Assembly (NCBI GenBank): GCA_948465565.1
Contig: CAOJXR010000003.1
Span: 29,214-93,213, forward strand
Direction: 5' to 3'
Length of the DNA: 64,000 nucleotides
DNA from: an uncultured Clostridium sp.
Lineage (GTDB): Bacteria; Bacillota; Clostridia; TANB77; CAG-508
Part shown: positions 10,813 through 20,300 of the stretch, piece after piece
How positions within the stretch are numbered: the first letter of the stretch is position 1
Layout: the number at the start of each line of letters is the position of its first letter
Translations under genes and position numbers: made by a program
Notes under the pieces: generated by a model
Seen by the model: only the letters and a program-made list of their open reading frames with translations
Databases searched by the model: none
What the model was told of the DNA's origin: nothing

Positions 10813-12340
10813 TTAAAAATATTTTTTATCTAAACTTCTATATTGTATTGCTTCTGCAATATCTTCTTTCGATATATTTTCTCTTTCTTCCAAGTCTGCT
10901 ATTGTTCTCGCTACTTTTAGTATTCTGTTATATGCTCTTGAACTTAAGTTTAGTTTTTTAAATGCTTTTTCTAATAACTTTTTACTTGCAGAGTCTATTT
11001 TACAATACTTTTCTATTAGCTTTGGGGTTAGTTCTGAATTTGAATATATGTTGTCATGTTTGTATCTTTCTTCTTGAATTTTTCTTGACTTATTTACTCT
11101 TTCTTTGATTTGACTAGATGTTTCACTTGTTTGATTTCCAACCATTTTGCTGTATTCAACACTATGTACTTCTACTTGTATATCTATTCTGTCTAATAAT
11201 GCTCCACTTACTTTGTGCATATATGCATCTATATCACGACTTGAACAAGTACATTCTTTTTCATTTGATCCATAATAACCACATGGACATGGGTTCATAC
11301 TCGCTATTAACATGAAATTTGCGGGATATCGGCAATTTTGGTTTGCTCTTGATATTAATACTGTTCTATCTTCTAGTGGTATTCGTAATACTTCTAAACT
11401 TGATTTATTGAATTCTGGTAATTCGTCTAAAAATAATATTCCTCTATGTGCTAAACTTATTTCTCCTGGATTCGCATTTCTTCCTCCACCAATTAGTGCC
11501 ACTTTTGATGTTGTGTGGTGTGGACTTCTGAATGGTCTCTGGGTTATTATTTGATTATTATTTGTTAATCCTACAATACTATATATTTTCGTTACTTCTA
11601 GCGCTTCTTCTTCATTCATATCTGGCAATATCGTTGTTATTCTGCGTGCAAGCATTGTTTTTCCTGAGCCCGGACTTCCTATCAGTAGACAGTTATGTCC
11701 GTCCTGCAGCTGCTATTTCTAATGCTCTTTTTACATTTTCTTGTCCTTTAACTTCTTGGTAATCTATGTCTGTTATTTGCGAAGTTTTTAGAATTTCTTT
11801 TAAATTCGTTTCTGTTTTCTCTATTTTCTTTTCCCCATTTAGAAAATCTATAGTTTCTTTTAAGCTTTCTACTCCATATACATCTAACTCATTTACTATT
11901 GATGCCTCAATTGCACTTTCTTTTGGTAATATTACTTTCTTTAGCCCTAACTTTTTTAATTCTATACACATTGGTAATATTCCAGATATTGATTTTATTT
12001 TGCCATCTAAAGATAATTCACCTAAAAATGTATATTCTGATATATTTTTACTTTTTATGTATCCTAAATTATTTAAAATTCCTAAAGCTATGCTCAGTTC
12101 AAATGCTGAACCTTCTTTTTTTATTTCTGCTGGTGCTAAGTTTATTAATATTTTTTTACTTCTTAGCTCATATCCGCTATTTTTTATTGCTGCTTTTACT
12201 CTTTCCTTTGCTTCTCTTACACTTGCGTCTGGAAGTCCTACAATTTCCCATTTGGGTAAATTATTTGTTACATCTACTTGGACTTCTACTTGATATCCTT
12301 GAATTCCGATTAGAGCTATACTTTTTAATTTTGTTAACAT
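10813..12340 (-). CDS. yifB: YifB/ComM-type Mg-chelatase-like AAA ATPase, read with a +1 shift at CGG
   Basis: About 508 residues after the shift. The N-terminal ATG at 12340 follows AAGGAGG. The N-domain (MLTKLKSIALIGIQGYQV, DVTNNLPKWEIVGLPD) runs to CGG at 11699-11701. After the shift comes GHNCLLIGSPGSGKTM, the Walker A loop, then LFLDELPEF (Walker B) and the C-terminal helicase-like domain with NPCPCGYYG and SGALLDRIDIQVE. ComM proteins are branch-migration helicases used in transformation. In the 0 frame the protein ends two codons after CGG, just before Walker A, so it could not work. dprA follows directly. Confidence 0.85.
11699..11701 (-). other. CGG +1 shift site in yifB
   Basis: Codons GGA CGG ACA TAA. 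Reading (C)GGA CAT AAC gives AAAG-G-HNC, matching the family's AAAGGHN stretch before the Walker A loop. Confidence 0.88.
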
Positions 12341-12362
12341 TTTCTTTTCCTCCTTATATGTG

Positions 12363-12396
12363 AAAAAGGGCTAGATACTCAATATCTAGCCCTTTT
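12363..12396 (-). terminator. Terminator of the first thioester-domain protein gene
   Basis: A perfect stem AAAAGGGCTAGATA / TATCTAGCCCTTTT with a short loop and flanking A/T runs separates this gene from yifB. Confidence 0.85.
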
Positions 12397-12424
12397 ATTT
12401 AATTACTTTTATTACCTTGTATTA

Positions 12425-15400
12425 TTATAATACAAATTTCTTTATTGAATAAATTCCTGCTGCCATCATTGTCATTATTGCTATTGTAAATACTATATAT
12501 GTTTCGGCAGAACCTGTTGATGTTGCTAATACAACTATTGCTGTATCTTGGTCATCTTCTCCATCTTTGTTATTGTCTGGTGTTGAATCTATATCTGGTG
12601 TATTGTATTCATTTTCGTCTTTACTTATTTCTGCAGTATTTACTTTCATTCCAAGATTGTTTTCGTCTCTTTTCCATCTTAAAGCTATTTCAACTGTTGC
12701 ACTTTCACCTGGTTTTAATAGGGTATTTGCTAAAGCATCTGTTGTAACTATTCCGTCTGAGTCTATTTTCCAGCCTGGGTTATCTTCTTCATAAAATTCT
12801 AGTCCTGCTGGTAATCTATCTTTTATCTCTTTAGCATATCCTTCAATCTCACCTTCATTAGTTACTTTTATTGTGTATATAAATGTAACTGATGTTTTAT
12901 TGAATTTCTTTTTATTAATTTCAACCTTTACAGTTGGTTCTGGGTTTTCTAAACCAGTATGTCCTGTTGAAATTTCCCTTACTACTCCGTCTTCGTTAAC
13001 TACTACTTTTGTAACGTATTTTAATAATGATAAGTCAAAATATTTTAATACAATTTCTTCATCATCTTGGTCATCTTCGTCTGGGTCATTGTTGTCTGGT
13101 GTTGAGTCTTCGTCGTCTCCATCGTCTTTTGTTATTTCAGCTATATTTTTTATTTTGCTATTTGTAGCTCCTAATTTTGCTTGGTCTACTTTGAATGCTA
13201 CCTCAACATCTCTATAGTCTGGATTATCATCACTTAATCCTAAAGATTTGTCAAATGGTTTTAACTGATTATCTTCTCCTCTTGCCTCTGATTCTTGTTT
13301 TGATAGATATGTTGTTCTTATTTGTGTTGCTTCTTCTACATTTTCTACTTCTTCACCATTTGCATTATATAATTTCCAATTGTATTTTTTGTTTACTTCG
13401 TGTTCTGGTAAATATATTAATCCTTCTGGAATATTGTCTTTTATTTCTTCTGCATATGCTTCAAGTGTTCCTTCATTATATACTCTTATTGTATATATTA
13501 TAATGCTTTTGTTGACAACTGTAAGTGGTTCTTTGGTGTGGTTATAAGTTATTTTTCCATCTTTATCAATTGTTATCATAGGAATTCTTGAAGTTATATC
13601 TTTGTCATTTAGTTTTGTTATAAATTTTTGTAATGCTAAATCGTATATTCCTGGAATTATGTTTTCATAATCTTGGTCATCTTCTTCTGGTTTGTTATTA
13701 TCAGGTGTTGAGTCTCTATCATCTCCATCATCATCTGTAATTTCAGCTATATTTTTTATTATTTTAGATTCTTTACTTACTACATTGAATTCTATTTTTA
13801 CTTCTTGGTAGCTTATTTCTCTAGTTTCTTTGTTAAATGCTTTTATTATTTTGTCTGGGTTTACTTCTTTTGATAGATAATCTGTACGTACTTCATTTCC
13901 AACTTTTTTCCATCTATATTGTTTGTTTATATCGCTATCTTCTATAAATTCTAAGCCTTCTGGTAAATTATCTCTTATTTCTTCTACATAGCTGTCTACT
14001 TCACCTTCATTATATACACGTATTGTATATACAACGTTGTTTCCTTTTTTAACTTTTACGGCATCTTTATTCATTGTATATTTAGCGTCTTTTTCGTCGT
14101 TTACTAATGGTGCTGTATCAACTTTTTCTAATCTTGATGGTACAATTTCTTCTCCTTGTACTGATGATAAGAATTTCTTTAATGCTAAATCATATTTCTT
14201 ATTTACTAATACTAATTTTTCAAAGTCATCATCATCTTGAATATTTGTGTTTTCTGGATATGTATTTGTGTCAATTTCAGTAGGCTGAGAGTCCCTATCT
14301 TTTGCGTCTTTTCCATCTTTGTCTTTTTCAGATGTTATTGCTGCAATATTTTTTATTGTTTTTTCTGTAAGTTCATCATCTAAAACTATACATGCTACTT
14401 GTAATACTTTGCTATCTGGTTCATTTTTACTTGAGTCAAAAGCTTTTATTAAGTTTTCTATACTTCCTTCTTTATATTGAAGTTTGTTTGATTTTATACT
14501 TACTTTTCCTTTTATTACATCTACACTGTCTAGAGATGTCACATCAACAAAATCTGTTTTTGATAAATTTTTGCTTGCATTTTCGATTGTATTTAATTTA
14601 ACGATTTGTGGTAATTCTCCATTTGCGACTTTCCAGCTATTACTGTAATTTATTTTGTGATTTACTAAAAATCCTAAACCTTCTGGTAAGTAATCTGTTA
14701 TTTCGTTTGCATAAGCGTCTGTTTCACCTTCGTTGTATATACGTATTGAATATATAACTACATCACCTTTTTTTACTTGTACTGGTTCTTTTGAATGTGT
14801 ATATATTGCTGTTGTTCCTGTTTTGTTTACTAATGGTGTTACATCTACTTTAGGTTCTCTATTTTTATTTTCTCCGTTTACAGTTGTTATATATTTTCTT
14901 AGTGCTAAGTCTACTTCTACTTCTGGAATTTCTGGTTCTTCTACTGTTACTTTTTCAAAATCGTCGTCATCTTCTTGTCCTCTATAGAAGTAATTTTTAT
15001 CTGTCAAATCGTCTTTGTTAGTACTTCTTCCTTTATAATTAGGTAAGTCTATTTTAGAAATATCTATTGAGCCTGGAACTGAGTCTATATCGTCTATATT
15101 GTCATCAATAATTTCAGCAATATTTGTTAATATTCCTGATTTTACAGTTTCTTTTACTCTACACTCAACTTGAAGAGTTATGCTTGATATGTTGCCATTT
15201 TCTTCGTCAAATGGATCTAACTCATAGTCTTTTGTATATGCTGTTACTACATATGAGCCATTTTGTGAACCTATCCAACCATATTTTTTGTTTATTTCAC
15301 TATTTTTTACAAATTCTAAACCGTCTGGTAAGTAGTCTTTTACTCTTGTTGCTGTAGCTTTTTGGTTTCCTTCGTTATATACTGTTATGTTATATATTAC

Positions 15401-16681
15401 TGTATCTCCTGCTTTTAAAACTACAGGATTTTTCTTGTGCTTATAGTTTATTTCTTTGTCTTCTTTATTGTAAGAGATTACTGGTGTTCTATCTGTGATG
15501 TTTTTATCTCCAACTTTTACTATATATTTTCTTAATGCTAAGTCATATATTTTTTCTGGTTTACTTATCTCTGCTTCATCTTTGTCATTACCTGGTATTT
15601 TTTCTCTTGTTACTTCTAGTAATGGTTGAATGTCGTTTTCTCCATTTTGCCATAAGCTTTTTGTTGTTTTATAGTTATTATATTCTAACTCTAAAATTAC
15701 TTTTGTTGCTGTAGTTTTTAGAGGTAGTTTTACATAGAATTCTTTATCTAAAGTTTTTTCTAATGTTGTTGATAATCTATTTCCGTTTTTATCTACTAAT
15801 TTATAGTTTGTTAATTCTGCTCCTGTTTGGTCTTTTAGTTTTACTGTAAAGTCTGTGTTTGTTCCTGTTTTTATTTGGAATGGTCCAACTATATATCCAT
15901 CTTCTACTTCTGTACTAGTTTTGGTATTTTTTATTAATGATGGATTTGTTATTTGAGATTCGCTTATTAGTTTATCGCTTATTAAGTAATCATATACTTC
16001 TTTCATTAATGCAAATCTTGCTTCTCCAACATTTGATATTTGGTACCAATCATTATTACCTGGATTTTCTTTGTTTGTTAACCAAATTGCTGCTCCTTGC
16101 CAAGTTAAATTATTAGTGTATTTCCATATTGCGCATTGCTGTGCAAATATTATATCATCTTCATTTATTGTTCTTTTTATAAATTCTAATGTTACAGGAT
16201 TTGCATCACCTGCTGTTTTATCTATGATATTTTTGAAGATTTTAGAAAATATAATGTCTTTTTCTTCTTCTGACATATTGGTTAAATACATATTCTCTGC
16301 GATTAATTCTAGTTTTGCTTTGTTTGCTCCTACATAATTTCCCACGTTTGTGAATGTATTTTTGTTGCTATTTTCTCCTGGGAATTTCTTTGTATAGTCT
16401 AAACAATAAATATCTCTGCTGTAGTCTTTACTGTTTGAGCCTTTTATTTCATATATTCTGTATGTCAATCTGTCTTGGATTTTATATCCCCATCCATTTT
16501 TGTTTAAAAGACTTATTCCAAATTTTGCAGTCTCTCCTGCTCTACCTGTTCCATCAATATTTAATGTTTCTGAAAAAACTTCTTCAAATGTTGCTGCTAA
16601 AACTGTAGAAAAACTTGATACTACTAATGTTAGTACACATAGAATTGCTAATATTTTTCCTAAAATTCTTCTTACTTCCAC
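12425..16681 (-). CDS. Giant thioester-domain surface protein 1
   Basis: 1418 residues. The start is the GTG at 16681, preceded by AAGGAGG; the ATG 18 bases upstream lies over that site. A signal peptide covers residues ~1-30. A thioester (Cys-Gln) domain follows: YCLD near residue 93 and FAQQCAIWKYT near 187 match the two motifs whose side chains form the bond. Five DUF11-like repeats start near residues 379, 590, 830, 1014 and 1217, each opening with (Y/V/F)DL(A/S)L(R/K/L/Q)(K)(Y/F) and closing with aspartate-rich linkers such as DDDGDDRDSTPDNN. The C-terminus is one membrane helix plus KKFVL, with no LPXTG. It is probably an adhesin anchored by its tail helix. Confidence 0.88.
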   Translation of the reverse strand: MEVRRILGKILAILCVLTLVVSSFSTVLAATFEEVFSETLNIDGTGRAGETAKFGISLLNKNGWGYKIQDRLTYRIYEIKGSNSKDYSRDIYCLDYTKKFPGENSNKNTFTNVGNYVGANKAKLELIAENMYLTNMSEEEKDIIFSKIFKNIIDKTAGDANPVTLEFIKRTINEDDIIFAQQCAIWKYTNNLTWQGAAIWLTNKENPGNNDWYQISNVGEARFALMKEVYDYLISDKLISESQITNPSLIKNTKTSTEVEDGYIVGPFQIKTGTNTDFTVKLKDQTGAELTNYKLVDKNGNRLSTTLEKTLDKEFYVKLPLKTTATKVILELEYNNYKTTKSLWQNGENDIQPLLEVTREKIPGNDKDEAEISKPEKIYDLALRKYIVKVGDKNITDRTPVISYNKEDKEINYKHKKNPVVLKAGDTVIYNITVYNEGNQKATATRVKDYLPDGLEFVKNSEINKKYGWIGSQNGSYVVTAYTKDYELDPFDEENGNISSITLQVECRVKETVKSGILTNIAEIIDDNIDDIDSVPGSIDISKIDLPNYKGRSTNKDDLTDKNYFYRGQEDDDDFEKVTVEEPEIPEVEVDLALRKYITTVNGENKNREPKVDVTPLVNKTGTTAIYTHSKEPVQVKKGDVVIYSIRIYNEGETDAYANEITDYLPEGLGFLVNHKINYSNSWKVANGELPQIVKLNTIENASKNLSKTDFVDVTSLDSVDVIKGKVSIKSNKLQYKEGSIENLIKAFDSSKNEPDSKVLQVACIVLDDELTEKTIKNIAAITSEKDKDGKDAKDRDSQPTEIDTNTYPENTNIQDDDDFEKLVLVNKKYDLALKKFLSSVQGEEIVPSRLEKVDTAPLVNDEKDAKYTMNKDAVKVKKGNNVVYTIRVYNEGEVDSYVEEIRDNLPEGLEFIEDSDINKQYRWKKVGNEVRTDYLSKEVNPDKIIKAFNKETREISYQEVKIEFNVVSKESKIIKNIAEITDDDGDDRDSTPDNNKPEEDDQDYENIIPGIYDLALQKFITKLNDKDITSRIPMITIDKDGKITYNHTKEPLTVVNKSIIIYTIRVYNEGTLEAYAEEIKDNIPEGLIYLPEHEVNKKYNWKLYNANGEEVENVEEATQIRTTYLSKQESEARGEDNQLKPFDKSLGLSDDNPDYRDVEVAFKVDQAKLGATNSKIKNIAEITKDDGDDEDSTPDNNDPDEDDQDDEEIVLKYFDLSLLKYVTKVVVNEDGVVREISTGHTGLENPEPTVKVEINKKKFNKTSVTFIYTIKVTNEGEIEGYAKEIKDRLPAGLEFYEEDNPGWKIDSDGIVTTDALANTLLKPGESATVEIALRWKRDENNLGMKVNTAEISKDENEYNTPDIDSTPDNNKDGEDDQDTAIVVLATSTGSAETYIVFTIAIMTMMAAGIYSIKKFVL

Positions 16682-16800
16682 GATATCCTCCTTAAACATC
16701 CTTTATATTTATATTCATTCTTTCCTTACGGAATTGCTTATTTGCTCACATTTACAATTATATTACATTTTTGTTACAAATGCAAGGTTTTTGGGGATTT

Positions 16801-16822
16801 TTTTATAATTAACTGATGTTTT
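16801..16822 (+). repeat. Direct repeat, left copy, flanking the toxin cassette
   Basis: TTTTATAATTAACTGATGTT plus two T occurs here and again at 17172-17193, bracketing the ~350-bp toxin-antitoxin cassette. Confidence 0.75.
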
Positions 16823-16833
16823 TTATTTGTTTA

Positions 16834-16862
16834 TTGACTTAAATTAAATTTAATAGTAAAAT
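16834..16862 (+). promoter_or_regulatory. Promoter of the antitoxin RNA
   Basis: TTGACT (16834-16839), a 17-base spacer and TAAAAT (16857-16862). It points against the toxin gene. Confidence 0.7.
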
Positions 16863-16868
16863 AATTAC

Positions 16869-16950
16869 AGAAGATGCAAATCCACAACGTGGTTTGCCGT
16901 TTTGTGATAAATAAACCACTCGACGTACAAGGCAGAGTGGTTTATTTATA
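16869..16950 (+). ncRNA. Candidate antisense antitoxin RNA
   Basis: A transcript from the promoter at 16834 would start near 16869, run through small hairpins (CCAC...GTGG) and end at the stem AAATAAACCACTC / GAGTGGTTTATTT (16909-16947). It overlaps the 3' end of the toxin transcript, as in type I systems whose two RNAs converge. The ends are inferred, not measured. Confidence 0.6.
16909..16947. terminator. Shared terminator of toxin and antisense RNA
   Basis: Thirteen-bp stem AAATAAACCACTC / GAGTGGTTTATTT with a 13-base loop. A/T runs on both sides allow it to stop both strands. Confidence 0.75.
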
Positions 16951-16952
16951 GG

Positions 16953-17072
16953 TTATACATCCTTACGCAAAATCACAACTAATGCTATGATTAAGGTAAA
17001 TGCTATGATAGTCATTGCTAGTAATGCATAAAATAATATGTATATATAACTTAGTAATACTGTTTCTATCAT
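16953..17072 (-). CDS. Small hydrophobic type I toxin-like peptide
   Basis: 39 residues starting MIETVLLSYIYILFYALL and ending VVILRKDV. It is almost entirely one membrane helix with a short positive tail. The ATG (17070-17072) follows GGAGGTGAGGCTT. A plausible promoter lies upstream (17137-17165), and a divergent antisense promoter and a shared terminator lie downstream. This is the layout of the holin-like or TxpA/Fst-type membrane toxins of type I modules. The family match is from the overall pattern only. It sits between two adhesin genes, inside a direct repeat. Confidence 0.7.
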   Translation of the reverse strand: MIETVLLSYIYILFYALLAMTIIAFTLIIALVVILRKDV

Positions 17073-17136
17073 AAGCCTCACCTCCAATCTCTCATAGAGG
17101 CAAAACACATCTGCTATTCACATCTTCGTGACACAT

Positions 17137-17165
17137 AAAATAACATTATTTTTTATGTAAATCAA
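17137..17165 (-). promoter_or_regulatory. Promoter of the small toxin
   Basis: On the minus strand TTGATT (17160-17165), 17 bases, then TATTTT (17137-17142). Confidence 0.5.
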
Positions 17166-17171
17166 TATAAA

Positions 17172-17193
17172 TTTTATAATTAACTGATGTTTT
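17172..17193 (+). repeat. Direct repeat, right copy, flanking the toxin cassette
   Basis: Second exact copy of the 22-base repeat at 16801-16822. Confidence 0.75.
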
Positions 17194-17226
17194 CATCGAC
17201 TGATTATTGTATAAAGTGCAAAAACT

Positions 17227-17253
17227 CGAAAATATATAATATTTTTCGAGCTT
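17227..17253 (+). terminator. Hairpin with T-run, orphan terminator
   Basis: CTCGAAAAT and ATATTTTTCGAG pair and are followed by CTTTTTT on the plus strand. No plus-strand gene precedes it, so it may be a relic beside the toxin cassette. Confidence 0.55.
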
Positions 17254-17313
17254 TTTTGATATTTTATATAGTTGGGTTGTAGTATGAATAATTAGACTTT
17301 TGATTGTATAATA

Positions 17314-17348
17314 AAAAATGTAGACACTGTTTATGTGTCTACATTTTT
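17314..17348 (-). terminator. Terminator of thioester-domain protein 2
   Basis: AAAAATGTAGACA / TGTCTACATTTTT stem right after the stop codon of the minus-strand gene. Confidence 0.8.
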
Positions 17349-17352
17349 ATTT

Positions 17353-20300
17353 TTATTTTAATACCTTTTTATAGATTAGATAAAATCCTGATGCTAATAT
17401 TGACATTATTGTTATTATTAACACTATATATGTTGTAGCTTTACCTGTTTGTATTGATAATACTATAATTGCACTATCTTGGTCATCTTCTCCGTCTTTA
17501 TTATTGTTTGGCGTTGAGTCTATATCTGGTAAATCGTATTCGTTGTCATCTGCTGATATTTCTGCTACATTTACCTTTTTTCCTAAGTTCTGCTCTGATC
17601 TTTCCCATCTTAGAACTATCTGAACAAATGCGCTTTCACCTGGTTTTAATAATGTGTTTTTTAAATAATCTGTTGTTACAATTCCGTCTTCTTTTATTTT
17701 CCAGTTATAAGCTGTGTTATCTTCTTCATGGAAAGATAGACCTGCTGGTATTCTATCTGTTATTTCTGTTGCATACCCTTCTATTTCGCCTTCATTTGTT
17801 ATTTTTATTGTATATACATAACTTACAGATGTTTTATCCAATTTCTTTTTGTTTAATTCAACTTTTACTACTGGCTCTGGATTTTCTGTTCCATTGTATT
17901 TAGTTTCAGTTTCCTTTGTTACGCCATCTTCTGTAACTATGACTTTACTTACATATTTTAATAATGATAAGTCAAAATATTTTAATACTAAATATTCTTT
18001 ATCAATGTCATCTTCATCTGGTTCGTTATTGTCTGGTGTTGAGTCTATATCGTCTACTTCGTTTCCATCTTTGTCTTCATCTTCTGATATTTGTGCTGTA
18101 TTTATTATTACTTTATTTCCTGCTGTTGCACTTTCTTGTGTTACTTCAAATGCTGCTTCAACTTCTTTATATGATGGATTTGTATCGCTTATTGGTTTTG
18201 TACTATCAAAAGCTTTTAATAAATTGCTTTCTGATTTTTCTTTTGATAAATATCTTGTCTTGATTTTAACTGCTTTTTTTACATCTGTTGTTTCGTTTCC
18301 ATCTTTATCATACATTTTCCATTCATATTTTTTGTTTGTATCATGATTTGGTAAGAATGTTATTCCTTCTGGCAAATCGTCTGTTATTTCTGTTGCATAT
18401 CCATCTTGAGTTCCTTCGTTATATACTCTAATTGTGTATGTTACAACTTGTCCTTCTACAACGATTTTTGGTTCTTTTGTATGATTGTATTTTAGATTTC
18501 CGTTTTCGTATGTTACTTTTGGTACTCTGTCTGTTACATTAGTTTGATTTATTTTTGTTATGAATTTTCTTAATGCTAAGTCAAATATTTGTGGAATTAC
18601 AACATCATAATCTTCGTCATCTTCTTCTGGGTCTTTGTTGTCTGGTTCAGAATCGTTATCGTCTCCGTCATCGTCTGTTATTTCTGCTATATTTTTTATT
18701 CCTTTTTTGAATACTTCTTCTTTTTGTGTTTCATTTAATTTATCTAAATTTACTTTAAATTCTATTTTTACATCAACATAGCTTAGTCCTAATTCTTTAT
18801 TTGTTCCGTTTGCTTTTGTTTTATCAAAGGCTGGTATTTTCTTATCTTCTAAATATTTTGTGCGTACTCCTTCTGTCCAGCCATTTGCTGTAGCCTTATC
18901 TTCGAAAGTTTCCCATTTATATGTATAGTTTGTTTTACTTCCTGATTTATATGTTCCATCGCTATTTGTTTCATATTTTGCAAATTCTAATCCTGCTGGT
19001 ACATTATCTACAATTTCTTTTACTGTTGCGTCTACTGTACCCTCATTGAATACTCTTATTGTATATGTCACATAATCTCCATTTGATACGTCTACTGGTG
19101 TTTTGTTTAGTTCATATGTTGCATCTGCTTTTGGATTGGCTAGGTTTCTATTTACTAATGCATCAACATTTTTAACTTCACATTTTCTTTTTTGTTCTTC
19201 TGGTATTACTTTGTTTGTTCCATTTGCTGAGTTTACGCTTGTTATAAATTTTTTTAGTGCTAAATCGTATATTTCTTCTTTCTTTTCTTCTTTAGTGTTT
19301 TGTATTGTTAGTATAATCGTATTGTCTTTCTTTGATATACTTGCATTATCTGAATTATTCTTTAATTTCATTGATGTAACAGCAAATTTCTTTGGTTGAC
19401 TGTTTGTAGTCTCTATTGTTACTTCTATTTCAAACGTTTCTGTTATTTTTGCATATCCGTCAGGTGCTTCTGTTTCTGTTATTTTTATTGTTTGCTTTCC
19501 TGCTTCTGTAACTCTTATTTTGTCTGTTTTTATAGTTCCATCTTGTCCTGTTACTATTGTTTTCTTTGTTCCATCTGGCATTGTTATTTCGAATTTTGCT
19601 CCTGCTAACTTCTTTGTACTGTCTTGTTTATCTATTTTTATAAGTTGTACATCATATTCTACTGGCTCTTCTTCAATTATTTTCTCATCTTGTACTGTTA
19701 CTGTAATTGTATTTCCACTTGCTGATAATTCAACTTCTGGTTGTGTGGCTTTAAGTTTCGCTACATCTGCAATATATACTCCATCTTTAAGTTTTTTTGT
19801 TACTTCTATTTCTATGTCTTGTATTATTTTGTTATAGCCTGTTGGTGCTTCTGTTTCTGATATTTTTATTGTATCTGTTCCTGCTTCTGTTACTTTTATT
19901 TTATCAGTTTTTACTGTTCCATCTTGTCCTGTTGTTACTGTTTTCTTAGTTCCATCTGGCATTGTTACTTCAAATTTAGCTCCTGCTAGCTTTTTGCTAA
20001 CATTGCCTTTTTCAACTTTTACAATTTGTACATCATATTCTCCTGGTTCTTTTTCTTGTTCTTCGTTTTCAATAGTTATAACAATTGTATTTCCGTTCTT
20101 AGTAAGTGTAACTCCACTTTGATTTCCGCTTAGTTCAGCATCTATACTGTAATTTCCATTTTGTACTTTTTTCGTTACTACTATTTCACATCCATCTGGC
20201 AATAGTTTGTATCCATCTGGTGCTTTTTTCTCTACAACTTTTATAGTGTCTGTTCCTGTTTCTGTGATTTTTATTTTATTTGTTACTCCAATTCCACTTG

